DNA of 64,000 bases from NCBI RefSeq assembly GCF_007680605.1, contig NZ_VEIO01000007.1:62001-126000 (forward strand), written 5' to 3'. The position numbers and the translations under genes are program-made. The DNA is from Paenibacillus xylanexedens (GTDB lineage: Bacteria; Bacillota; Bacilli; Paenibacillales; Paenibacillaceae). Below the pieces are notes generated by a model. It did no database searches, was not told where the DNA came from, and was given only the letters and a program-made list of their open reading frames with translations. Shown one piece after another: positions 46,015-54,728 of the stretch; position 1 is the stretch's first letter, and each line of letters begins with the position of its first letter.

Positions 46015-47571
46015 ATGTCCGGCGCACTGTTGGAAATGCGAAATATTTCAAAGGTATACCCCAATGGGGTGGTCGCTAACAAGAATGTTCAGTTCTCCTT
46101 GGAGGAGGGAGAAATTCATGCCATTGCCGGAGAGAACGGGGCGGGCAAATCGACATTGATGAAGATGATGTTTGGCATGGAAGAACCGAGCGAAGGCGAG
46201 ATTTTGTTAAAAGGAAAACAGATCAAGCTAGGCAACCCGCAGGATGCTATTGCGCTTGGAATCGGTATGGTGCATCAACATTTCATGCTCGTTCCTTCCT
46301 TCACCGTCGCAGAGAATATGGTGCTTGGCATGGAGCCGAGACGCGGTGTTGGCATTCATTATGCAGAAGCTGTCCGCATGACGGAGGAAACGGCTCGCAA
46401 GTATAACTTATCCGTGAATCCCCGGGCCAAGGTTGAGGATTTGAGCGTAGGGATGAAGCAAAAAGTAGAGATCTTGAAAGCTTTGCTACGTGGTGCAGAA
46501 ATACTCATTTTGGATGAGCCTACAGCCGTACTAACTCCGCAGGAGACAGAAGAGTTGTTCCGAGAGTTGAAGCTGCTGAAAGAGAAGGGACATACGATTG
46601 TGTTTATCTCGCACAAGCTGAAAGAAGTGAAAGCGATCTGCGATAGAATTACCATTTTGCGCGGCGGACGTACAGAAGGTGTATTTAACATAGCAGATGT
46701 TACAGAACAGGAAATATCGCGGCTAATGGTTGGACGGGATGTTGTACTCAAGTATGACAAAACGCAGAAGAGTTATGGCGAGCCTGTACTATCCGTGCAG
46801 AATTTAGGGGCAGTTGATCCCGAAGGCAAGGCACTGTTGTCGGATATCAGCTTTCATGTTCGTGCAGGGGAAATCGTCGGCATCGCTGGCGTTGAAGGCA
46901 ATGGGCAAAGTCAACTTGTTGAAGCGCTGACCGGAAGTTTGGGGAATCGTTATGCAGGCGGCAAGGTCGAAATGAAGGGAAGGGATATCCGTTCACTCGA
47001 CATCCGAGAGATTCGTGGACTGGGTGTCTCGTACATTCCGGAAGACCGGATGCGTCAGGGGTCGGCTGGTGAGGCAAGTATTGCGGACAATCTGATCTCT
47101 ACCCGCTATCGTTCGAAATCGCTGAATAAGGGGCCGCTTCTCAGTATGTCATCCATTCAAAAGCTGGCAAGTTCTCTGGTGGAGGAATTCAAGGTCCGCT
47201 GCTCCGGCCCGTCGCAACCAATCGGTATGTTATCAGGGGGCAATATGCAGAAGGTGGTCGTTGCCCGTGAATGCTCCACCGACCCGGATCTGCTCATTGC
47301 AGAGCAGCCTACGCGGGGGGTGGACATTGGAGCGGCGCAGTTTATCCATCAGAAGTTGCTGGAGCTACGGGATGCGGGCTCTGCGATTGTGCTTGTGTCG
47401 GCTGATCTGAATGAAATTCTGGAAATGAGTGATACACTGCTTGTGTTATATGACGGCAAGATTGCCGCCCGCTTGGACTCTCCGTCAAGTGTCAGCGAAG
47501 AGGAGCTGGGTCTCTACATGCTTGGGATTCGTGAGCAGCAGGAGCAGTACGAGGAGGAGGCTTCCCCATGA
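46015..47571 (+). CDS. Nucleoside ABC transporter ATPase (NupO/RbsA-like, two ATPase domains)
   Basis: 518 residues from ATG 46015 behind GGGGAGAAG. It has two ABC domains, as in RbsA and NupO. The first has Walker A GENGAGKST, signature LSVGMKQK and Walker B LILDEPTAVLTP. The second has GVEGNGQSQ in place of Walker A, LSGGNMQK and LIAEQPTRGVDIG; the degenerate second site is normal for this family. It drives uptake through the two permeases downstream. It overlaps the next gene by four bases (ATGA). Confidence 0.94.
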   Translation: MSGALLEMRNISKVYPNGVVANKNVQFSLEEGEIHAIAGENGAGKSTLMKMMFGMEEPSEGEILLKGKQIKLGNPQDAIALGIGMVHQHFMLVPSFTVAENMVLGMEPRRGVGIHYAEAVRMTEETARKYNLSVNPRAKVEDLSVGMKQKVEILKALLRGAEILILDEPTAVLTPQETEELFRELKLLKEKGHTIVFISHKLKEVKAICDRITILRGGRTEGVFNIADVTEQEISRLMVGRDVVLKYDKTQKSYGEPVLSVQNLGAVDPEGKALLSDISFHVRAGEIVGIAGVEGNGQSQLVEALTGSLGNRYAGGKVEMKGRDIRSLDIREIRGLGVSYIPEDRMRQGSAGEASIADNLISTRYRSKSLNKGPLLSMSSIQKLASSLVEEFKVRCSGPSQPIGMLSGGNMQKVVVARECSTDPDLLIAEQPTRGVDIGAAQFIHQKLLELRDAGSAIVLVSADLNEILEMSDTLLVLYDGKIAARLDSPSSVSEEELGLYMLGIREQQEQYEEEASP

Positions 47572-48617
47572 TCCGATTAAAATATTTTGAAGTATACCGC
47601 ACGGCAGCAGTCATTCTTATTTCTTTAGCTATTGCATTCATTATTATCTCTTTGGTGAGTAGCCAGCCTGTAGAGACCATTCGCATCTTCCTGTTTGAGC
47701 CGCTGTCCACCTTAAGCCGCATGGGCAATGTTGTCGAAATGGCAATCCCGCTCATGTTTACAGGACTGTCGGTATCACTCCTGTTCAAAACGAACATGTT
47801 CAATCTGGGCGCTGAAGGTATCTTTTATATTTCAGGCATTGTTGCAGCCATTCTGGCTATTCATCTAAGTATGAACGGCATAATGCACCCGATTGTGGCG
47901 ATTGGTGCAGGTTCGATTGTAGGTGCACTACTCTCGGCAATTCCCGGTTATCTCAAGGCCAAATGGAATGCCAATGAATTGGTCACATCACTGATGTTCA
48001 ATAGCATCTTTTTTGGAATCGGCTTGTATCTGTTGAACTATCACCTGCGGGATGCCAAGGCATTCTCGAATGTATCTTATAAATTTGCCGAGACGGCACA
48101 GCTGGATAAAATATTGCCAGGCACACGATTGCATACCGGACTTATCATTGTGCTTGTCTTGATTGTTCTTGCTCATTATTTCATGTATCGCACGAAGTGG
48201 GGATATGAGCTGCGCATGACGGGAGCCAACCGCGAATTTGCAGGGTACTCCGGTATGAAGACAGCGAAAGTCATCATTATGGTGCATCTAATCGCAGGTT
48301 TTATTGCCGGTATGGGTGGATCGGTCGAAGTGCTGGGCATGTATAATCGCTTCCAGTGGACGGCACTACCTGGATATGGACTGGATGGTGCACTTGTGGC
48401 GATGCTTGCAAAGAACAATCCCCTTTCCGTCATTGGTGCTGCACTCTTCCTGGCCTATATTCGTATCGGTGCGGATCTGATGGCTCGTTTGTCGGATGTG
48501 CCTTCCGAGATGATCTCCATTATTCAAGCAGTCATTATTTTGCTGATCTCCGCGGAGCAGTTCTTGAAATTCTGGAAGAATCGCATGTTGCTGAAGGAGG
48601 CCAAGCTGCATGAATAG
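47568..48617 (+). CDS. Nucleoside ABC transporter permease 1 (NupP-like)
   Basis: 349 residues with about nine transmembrane segments of the BPD_transp_2 family. Family-typical MFNLGAEGIFYISGIVAAIL and a cytoplasmic loop TGANREFAGYSGMK followed by GFIAGMGGSVEVLGMYNRFQ are visible. It pairs with the next permease to form the membrane channel. It overlaps the ATPase gene by four bases and the second permease by eight, signs of translational coupling. Longer than its partner because of an extra N-terminal segment, as in NupP/YufP. Confidence 0.93.
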   Translation: MIRLKYFEVYRTAAVILISLAIAFIIISLVSSQPVETIRIFLFEPLSTLSRMGNVVEMAIPLMFTGLSVSLLFKTNMFNLGAEGIFYISGIVAAILAIHLSMNGIMHPIVAIGAGSIVGALLSAIPGYLKAKWNANELVTSLMFNSIFFGIGLYLLNYHLRDAKAFSNVSYKFAETAQLDKILPGTRLHTGLIIVLVLIVLAHYFMYRTKWGYELRMTGANREFAGYSGMKTAKVIIMVHLIAGFIAGMGGSVEVLGMYNRFQWTALPGYGLDGALVAMLAKNNPLSVIGAALFLAYIRIGADLMARLSDVPSEMISIIQAVIILLISAEQFLKFWKNRMLLKEAKLHE

Positions 48618-49545
48618 CCTGCTGAACGTCATTTTAACGACGGATTTTGCCTTCTCTGTCCTACGGGTTACAACACCGATCTTGTTCGCGGCTTTAGGTG
48701 CCCTGATCTCCAATCGGGCAGGAATTATCAATATTGGTATGGAGGGCATTATGCTAGTATCTGCGCTGGCTGGGGTTGTGGTCAGTTCCTATACGGCTAG
48801 CGCCTGGATTGGATTGCTCGGTGCTGTCCTCTCGGGTACGGCGATTGCCGGAATGCTTGCTTTTTTTACGCTTAAGTTCAAGACACATATTATTCTGGGT
48901 GGCGTTGCCATTAATATGTTTGCATCAGGAGGAACGGTGTTTCTACTGTATTTGCTTAGTGGAGACAAAGGTTCATCTACGTCCTTGCCGAGCAAAGTGT
49001 TGCCTAGTATAGACATTCCACTGCTTCAACAAGTCCCGGTGCTCGGCCCGATTCTGTCAGGTCATCATATTTTGACGTATGCTTCCATTCTAGCCGTGAT
49101 AGCCGTCTATTATTTATTAAAACGTACCCCATTAGGCCTGCAAATTCGTTCCGTTGGTGAGAATCCGCATGCGGCACAATCGGTCGGTGTCAGTGTCGTG
49201 AAAATTCAATACATGGCATTGCTGTTGAGTGGATTTTTCGCCAGTCTGGGCGGGGCCTACATGTCGATGGGATATCTGTCTCTGTTCACCAGAGATATGA
49301 TTGCTGGCCGGGGCTGGATTGCCATTGCAGCAGAGTCCATGGGACGCAGTACAACGGTAGGCACAGCCTTGACTTCACTGCTCTTCGGTGGAGCGGAGGC
49401 GCTGGCCAATGCACTTCAAGTGCTCAAGATACCAGCCGAGCTAATCGGCACCTTGCCTTATGTGGCTACCGTGATCGGATTAATTGTGTATGCGATTGCT
49501 GAGACACGCAAAAAGAGACGCAAGCTCGCACAAAAAACGAATTGA
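48610..49545 (+). CDS. Nucleoside ABC transporter permease 2 (NupQ-like)
   Basis: 311 residues, about eight to nine transmembrane segments, BPD_transp_2 family. Visible are the paired-permease motifs NRAGIINIGMEGIMLVSALAGVV, VGENPHAAQSVGVSV and GAYMSMGYLSLFTRDMIAGRGWIAIAAESMG. It forms the channel with the preceding permease. Ribosome-binding site AAGGAGG lies in the end of the preceding gene. The nucleoside hydrolase starts 10 bases after its stop. Confidence 0.93.
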   Translation: MNSLLNVILTTDFAFSVLRVTTPILFAALGALISNRAGIINIGMEGIMLVSALAGVVVSSYTASAWIGLLGAVLSGTAIAGMLAFFTLKFKTHIILGGVAINMFASGGTVFLLYLLSGDKGSSTSLPSKVLPSIDIPLLQQVPVLGPILSGHHILTYASILAVIAVYYLLKRTPLGLQIRSVGENPHAAQSVGVSVVKIQYMALLLSGFFASLGGAYMSMGYLSLFTRDMIAGRGWIAIAAESMGRSTTVGTALTSLLFGGAEALANALQVLKIPAELIGTLPYVATVIGLIVYAIAETRKKRRKLAQKTN

Positions 49546-49555
49546 GGAGATAACG

Positions 49556-50515
49556 ATGACAAAACCTATTATTATTGACTGTGACCCAGGACACGACGAC
49601 GCAATTGCCATTTTGCTGGCGCTGGCTCACCCTGAGCAGCTGGAGATCAAGGGCATCACCACGGTGGGCGGTAACCAGACCTTAGAGAAAATCACGAATA
49701 ATGCGCTCAAAATTCTCAGTTTTGTCGGGGCTGACATCCCGGTAGCGAAAGGTGCGAAAGGGCCGTTGTTGGGTACCTTGGTGACCGGAGAGGAAGCTCA
49801 CGGCGAATCGGGAATGGATGGCCCTGAACTTCCGCCAAGTCGTTTTCGTGCCATCGAGGTAGGTGCTGTAGAGTTTATACGTCATCTGTTGCTGTCTTCG
49901 GAGGAGCCGATCACCCTAGTACCCATTGGCCCGTTGACCAATATTGCTACTCTGATTCGTGCATATCCTGAACTGAAATCACGGATTGCCGGCATTTCCA
50001 TGATGGGTGGAGGCATTGCTTATGGAAACGTGACACGTACAGCAGAGTTTAACATCTACGTTGATCCGGAAGCAGCCCAAATTGTATTTGAATCGGGGAT
50101 TCCAATTACGATGAGTGGACTGGATGTGACGGATAAAGCGGCTATTTTTGACGAAGAGATTGCAACTCTGAAAACACGCGGCCCTGTATCAGTTATGGTT
50201 GGGGAGCTGCTGGACTTCTACTCGATTTACGGTAAAAAGATGGGTTACCATGGCAATGCCCTGCATGATCCGTGTGCTATTGCATGGCTGCTGCAGCCTG
50301 AGTTGTTCCACAGCAAAATGCTGGATGTGACGATTGAAACACAGGGAACGTACACACGCGGGATGACGGTGGGCGACTTGCGCACGAAGACAGAACGTGA
50401 GCCTAACGTGAATGTGCTGCTGGATGTTAACCGTGATGCTTTCATTCGTCTCATCTATGATGCACTTGCTATCCTGGACGCTCGTGTGCAGCAATCTCCA
50501 CAAGGGGATTCGTAA
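49556..50515 (+). CDS. Nucleoside hydrolase (IunH/RihA family)
   Basis: 319 residues from ATG 49556 behind GAGGAGA. N-terminal calcium-binding signature DCDPGHDDAIAILLA, the strand PIGPLTNIATLI, and the active-site region MMGGGIAYGNVTRTAEFNIYVDPEAA; the last calcium ligand is in HDPCAIAWLL. It cleaves the N-glycosidic bond of ribonucleosides to base and ribose. Its place after the transporter genes fits hydrolysis of imported nucleosides. Base preference is not determined. Confidence 0.95.
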   Translation: MTKPIIIDCDPGHDDAIAILLALAHPEQLEIKGITTVGGNQTLEKITNNALKILSFVGADIPVAKGAKGPLLGTLVTGEEAHGESGMDGPELPPSRFRAIEVGAVEFIRHLLLSSEEPITLVPIGPLTNIATLIRAYPELKSRIAGISMMGGGIAYGNVTRTAEFNIYVDPEAAQIVFESGIPITMSGLDVTDKAAIFDEEIATLKTRGPVSVMVGELLDFYSIYGKKMGYHGNALHDPCAIAWLLQPELFHSKMLDVTIETQGTYTRGMTVGDLRTKTEREPNVNVLLDVNRDAFIRLIYDALAILDARVQQSPQGDS

Positions 50516-50516
50516 T

Positions 50517-51908
50517 ATGGCAGGCTGGACTGACCTGCGAGAGACGGTGCGACTTGAACTGCTTCAACGTGGTGAGGAAGGCTGTGACACTCAGGGGTTT
50601 ATGCAAAAGTGGGACGAGGCGGCTGATGATGAGAGCACGCTGCTACAACTCTACCAAGAACTGACGGAGCTCCAGGTATCCGCTGATTTTCCTTTTGCAG
50701 AACCTTCGGATCTCGAAGATATTCGTGCCTTGCGCCCAGAGGGGCCACGTGAGCTTCAAGCTGACTGGAGTGAACAAGTATGGCGGGATAAATTCTACGG
50801 GGCTTGGCTTGGGCGGAGTGTTGGATGTGCACTAGGGAAGCCGCTGGAGCACCCGGATTATCTCTACGGTAAGGATGGACGCCCGGGCTGGGAAAATATC
50901 GAGCTTTGGTTTAAGGGGGCTGACGCCTGGCCCATTCGAGGGTTTACTCCTGAACATTCCCGTGCAGAGCAGGAGCATGGCTTGAGTTTGACCGAGCTGG
51001 GCCCTTGGAGTGTTCGGGAGAAAATTCAGTTTATGGAGAGCGATGATGATATTCGTTACACGATACTAGGCTTGCTGTTGCTGGAGGAAAAAGGGCTGGA
51101 CTGGGATTCGTGGGATATCGGAAAACTGTGGCATCACCGTCTCACGTACAGTCAGGTATGTACGGCGGAGACACAAGCTTATATGAACTTTGCCCAGGAG
51201 ACCTCGCATCTGAAATCGGATAAACCTGCGGATTGGGCAAAGCGCAAGGAACGAGTACGTATGCATCTCAACCCATACCGCGAGTGGATCGGAGCTGCAA
51301 TCCGCGCGGACGGATTGGCATATGGTGTAGCCGGACGACCTGAACTGGCAGCCGAACTTGGCTGGCGAGATGCCTCCTTTTCTCATGTCAAGAATGGTAT
51401 TTATGGTGAGATGTTGAATGCAGCGATGATCGCTACGGCGTTTGTGGAAAATAATAGCGAGCGCATTGTGGAAATCGGACTCAGCGAGATTCCACACACA
51501 AGCCGACTGGCCGCAGATGTGCTTCAAGGCATGGAGATCGGACTCTCGGCTCGCAGTGAGCGAGAACTGGTAAGCCGGATCTGGGATGCGTTCAGTCATT
51601 ATGATGCGGTGCATACCAATAACAATGCTGCACTGGTAGCCGCATCGCTGGTGTATGCTGGCAATGATTTTGAGAAAGCAGTTGTCACGTCTGTTTATGG
51701 CGGGCTGGACACCGATTGTAATGGAGCTACGGTTGGCTCGATTATGGGTGCGCGCCTTGGTGCGGCACAGTTGCCCGATTCCTGGATATCTCCACTAAAC
51801 GATACGCTGTACGCCGATCTGGTTGGATTCGATCCGGTGTCGATCTCTTCCTGTGCTGAACGCAGCTATCAGGTGTTTTTGAAGCTTCGCGACAAGGTGC
51901 GTAACTAG
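50517..51908 (+). CDS. ADP-ribosylglycohydrolase-family protein
   Basis: 463 residues from ATG 50517 behind AAGGGGA, one base after the nucleoside hydrolase stop. The family core begins at about residue 90, FYGAWLGRSVGCALGKP. Magnesium-site motifs are SDDDIRYTILGLLLLEEKG and the C-terminal TSVYGGLDTDCNGATVGSIMGA. Enzymes of this family remove ADP-ribose from proteins, DNA or O-acetyl-ADP-ribose. An N-terminal extension of about 85 residues (LELLQRGEEGCDTQGF...) precedes the core. Its co-operon position suggests it acts on ADP-ribose-like or modified nucleoside compounds rather than on a protein target; this is inference. Confidence 0.9.
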   Translation: MAGWTDLRETVRLELLQRGEEGCDTQGFMQKWDEAADDESTLLQLYQELTELQVSADFPFAEPSDLEDIRALRPEGPRELQADWSEQVWRDKFYGAWLGRSVGCALGKPLEHPDYLYGKDGRPGWENIELWFKGADAWPIRGFTPEHSRAEQEHGLSLTELGPWSVREKIQFMESDDDIRYTILGLLLLEEKGLDWDSWDIGKLWHHRLTYSQVCTAETQAYMNFAQETSHLKSDKPADWAKRKERVRMHLNPYREWIGAAIRADGLAYGVAGRPELAAELGWRDASFSHVKNGIYGEMLNAAMIATAFVENNSERIVEIGLSEIPHTSRLAADVLQGMEIGLSARSERELVSRIWDAFSHYDAVHTNNNAALVAASLVYAGNDFEKAVVTSVYGGLDTDCNGATVGSIMGARLGAAQLPDSWISPLNDTLYADLVGFDPVSISSCAERSYQVFLKLRDKVRN

Positions 51909-51985
51909 GGCAAAAGATGACGATGAGATATTTAGTTTATCCCGTCTAAAAATAAGAACTCGGATTACTTAAATTAAAACGATGT

Positions 51986-52013
51986 AGCCTTAGGATCTTT
52001 CCTAAGGCTTTTT
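51986..52013 (+). terminator. Rho-independent terminator of the nucleoside operon
   Basis: Stem AGCCTTAGG / CCTAAGGCT with a 6-base loop and TTTTTT. Confidence 0.92.
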
Positions 52014-52054
52014 TGTAATGGCTTTAGCCCGTTGAATACGTGAAACGCACGAAA

Positions 52055-52081
52055 CAAAAAAACTACCCGCATAGCGGGTAG
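52055..52081 (-). terminator. Terminator of the secreted hypothetical gene
   Basis: Minus-strand stem CTACCCGC / GCGGGTAG followed by a run of seven T. Confidence 0.88.
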
Positions 52082-52096
52082 TCCTGATTTGATGAA

Positions 52097-53389
52097 TTAT
52101 TTCGAGTTGTAAGAGAAAGATAGATTATGCGTTTGTGGTCCTGTAGCTGCGTTGTAATTATCCTGAATGTTTGAGATATAATAAGTGAATTTGAGGTTTA
52201 ATGTTTTCTGTTTTGGTGTACTGTAGTGACCAACTTTAATAACAGAATCAAAGGAGTGGCTCGGAAGCTCCAGCTTTTGACTTTTCGGAATCGTTAATTT
52301 TGATCTTCTTACTTTACTGCTACCACTATTGTCATATACCTTTAATGTTCCAGCTGCGATGTTCTGTGAATTCGTATACCCTACTCCAAAAGACAAACCT
52401 GTATTAGGAACCGACAGTCCCCAAGCTACATTCAGTTTTAATTTTCCAAGGGTACTATAAGATGAATCCCACATAATAGACCGTATTACATCCCCAGGAG
52501 CTGTATAAGCTTCAAGGGTTGTATCTTGATGAACTCCCATTCTCCAGCCTGAGGTTTTGGAGTTAACGGTTCCTACGTTAGATGTCGTACTTACGGACAG
52601 GGGATAAAGTTTTGTGGTAAAGTCCCCAGAACCTCCACTAAGAGATGAGGGACCCTCAACATAGGCTCTTACCGTCATTTTTTCTGTTATTGTAGCAACA
52701 CCCGCGTTGTATACCGCAGTATATGTTTTGTCCGACTTACCACTTGCCAGAGACGCAGCAAATGTTGTTAATCCATCGTTGGTTTCTTCTCGAACAGGTT
52801 CAAATACTTTCCCGTACCAAAACATGTCTGTATGTTCTGCATCTTCAAAAGAGCCTGAATTGTTAAACATCTGATCTATATGAAGTTTATCATTTAACTG
52901 ATCGGTTTCCAAAAACGTAAAGGTTCTTGTATTCTTTTCAAGCAAATACAGTTTAACAACAGTATCATCATTCTTGAATTTATCGCGTAATAAAGCTAGA
53001 TTGCTGTTGGGTTTGCGATCAATTCCGAAGTAGACAACTTCAAAATTGTCCTTGTTATCCTTTAATTCTCCTACAATTAGACTGTCCGTATAACCAGCCT
53101 TCTTTAACCCGCCTGTAAGTTGGAATTCTTTTTCTCCAGTGCTAGTCTTCACGTTACCGGATAAGGAAACAGAATCTGCACCGTTACTCTCCATAGATTT
53201 GATATCTACACTACTGGAATCAAAATTGGCTGATTTGCCTAATTTCTCACCCTTGGTATCCAAATCATATACGGTATTACTTGGAATTTGGATACGATCT
53301 TTAGATACTTCGTCGGATGCAGAGACACTAGTACCTAGAGAAAAAGTGAGTAATGTAGTCGCAAGGAACAAAGACATTAACTTCTTCAA
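52097..53389 (-). CDS. Secreted hypothetical protein
   Basis: 430 residues with a Sec signal peptide (MKKLMSLFLATTLLTFSLGTSVSA). It starts at TTG 53389, set by AGGAGG eight bases upstream. The N-terminal half (about 25-200) is acidic and Lys/Asp-rich. The C-terminal half (about 215-430) is Ser/Thr/Gly-rich beta sequence (TYTAVYNAGVATITEKMTVRAYVEG; WGLSVPNTGLSFGVGYTNSQ). No catalytic motif or anchor was recognised. It is probably an extracellular beta-structured protein. Single-gene unit. Confidence 0.8.
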   Translation of the reverse strand: MKKLMSLFLATTLLTFSLGTSVSASDEVSKDRIQIPSNTVYDLDTKGEKLGKSANFDSSSVDIKSMESNGADSVSLSGNVKTSTGEKEFQLTGGLKKAGYTDSLIVGELKDNKDNFEVVYFGIDRKPNSNLALLRDKFKNDDTVVKLYLLEKNTRTFTFLETDQLNDKLHIDQMFNNSGSFEDAEHTDMFWYGKVFEPVREETNDGLTTFAASLASGKSDKTYTAVYNAGVATITEKMTVRAYVEGPSSLSGGSGDFTTKLYPLSVSTTSNVGTVNSKTSGWRMGVHQDTTLEAYTAPGDVIRSIMWDSSYSTLGKLKLNVAWGLSVPNTGLSFGVGYTNSQNIAAGTLKVYDNSGSSKVRRSKLTIPKSQKLELPSHSFDSVIKVGHYSTPKQKTLNLKFTYYISNIQDNYNAATGPQTHNLSFSYNSK

Positions 53390-53750
53390 GATAAAACCTC
53401 CTAAATATTGGATTTTAATTTGTCGAGGTTTAAAGATACCAAAATGAATATGATTTGTAAATGTAGTACCTTTTTTCGAAATAAATAGTAGTTATTTTTA
53501 CCTACACCAGAAGTAGTTCGTATAACAACAAATTTAGTACATTAAACTGAAAACTATACTGGAGAATCGGGCAAGGTGGACTAGAATTAACGCAGGAGTT
53601 AGATTAGAACCAGATAAACACGGACTCCAGATATAAAAAAAAAATTTATATGATACAAAAGTTGGGTTTTATAAAATAAGGATCTAAAACGAGTTATCTG
53701 AAGTGATGTATGTATACTTTGACAGCCAATCTAATCTTTTATACAAGAAG
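53390..53750. other. AT-rich intergenic region
   Basis: About 360 bases, strongly AT-rich (poly-A stretch at 53637-53645), without ORF or clear structure. It must contain the promoter of the secreted protein gene. Confidence 0.35.
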
Positions 53751-53752
53751 AA

Positions 53753-53776
53753 AGAGCCCCAGCAGGATGGGGCTCT
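53753..53776 (-). terminator. Terminator of the DUF6199-like gene
   Basis: Stem AGAGCCCCA / TGGGGCTCT with a 6-base loop; the T-rich flank lies on the minus-strand side (TTTCTTCTTG). Confidence 0.85.
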
Positions 53777-53778
53777 TG

Positions 53779-54327
53779 TTATTGATTTGTATAATTTGAA
53801 CGAAACCAATTTTCTATTTCATCACTTACGATTTCATAATGTGCATCGGTAGAAACGGATTGCAATTCAATACCACCAGATGATCCAAAAATGATTAATT
53901 CCAAGCGGGTACCATCTTTAAAAATCATTTCCCCTATGTTATTCGCTCCAGAACTTTCCTCAAAATCCATAGGCCTCAGCTCTGCATGCTGCATCATGCC
54001 AATAACTGTTTTTGTCTCTTCATCCGTTAATGTTACTGGATTAAATAGGCCGATGTTGATTTCTTGTAATTGCCCAGCAGAGAGTTTTTCTTTGAAATGG
54101 TCTGCCCAGTCGTGGTCTGTCCCATGACTAGATGAGCAGCTTGAGACAATGAGTATGGAACCAACAATGACGAAAATTACCCCTAAGAACCGCTCAGCAC
54201 GTAATGCTAAATCGCTAGGCTTTGCATCTTTAAGTTTCCATCCTAACCTGAAATACCAAAAGGAGTAAGGTGATATGGCCATAACTAGACCTATGATTAA
54301 CATTAGTACGCCTACAACTCCTGTCAA
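53779..54327 (-). CDS. DUF6199-like membrane protein with an extra C-terminal domain
   Basis: 182 residues. Two N-terminal membrane segments (VVGVLMLIIGLVMAISPYSFWY and FLGVIFVIVGSILIVSSC) with the intervening LGWKLKDAKPSDLALRAERF match the DUF6199 family as I recall it. A soluble domain of about 115 residues follows (GLFNPVTLTDEETKTVIGMM...), with no family recognised. The Cys ending the second segment is not a normal lipobox. Minus strand, alone. Confidence 0.65.
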   Translation of the reverse strand: MTGVVGVLMLIIGLVMAISPYSFWYFRLGWKLKDAKPSDLALRAERFLGVIFVIVGSILIVSSCSSSHGTDHDWADHFKEKLSAGQLQEINIGLFNPVTLTDEETKTVIGMMQHAELRPMDFEESSGANNIGEMIFKDGTRLELIIFGSSGGIELQSVSTDAHYEIVSDEIENWFRSNYTNQ

Positions 54328-54728
54328 ATCATCACATCCTTAATTGTGTTCATCATCTGAATTGAACGTGCATCTCATTAATGTTTGTTAAAATCGAATC
54401 CCCAACGTTACTGAAACCATAACCATTCCTTTGAAGCGGTAAACATTTAAAACGAGTGAAGCAACAACGGAATAACCTCAATAAATGCTTGTTCAGTATT
54501 TGTTTAGAGACAAAGGTTATACTAATTTTCGCTAATCATTTTGATATAGAAAGTAGGTCATAGACAATAATAGATTCAGTAGATTGCTTTGTTAATACAC
54601 GTTTATTGATCGGACACAAGAATCCCCTATAGCAAGTTAACTGGGTAGCATATATGAAAGGGGATTCAGGATTATCTACAGCCAAAAGAACCAGTTACAT
54701 TTCAATTTTATATGGAGGCAAAAAGGAT
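54328..54728. other. Intergenic region upstream of the VWA/SLH protein gene
   Basis: About 400 bases. The frame is open back to 54654, but GGAGGCAAAAAGGAT directly before 54729 marks the start. A TATACT near 54518 may be a -10 element; no matching -35 was found. Confidence 0.35.
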
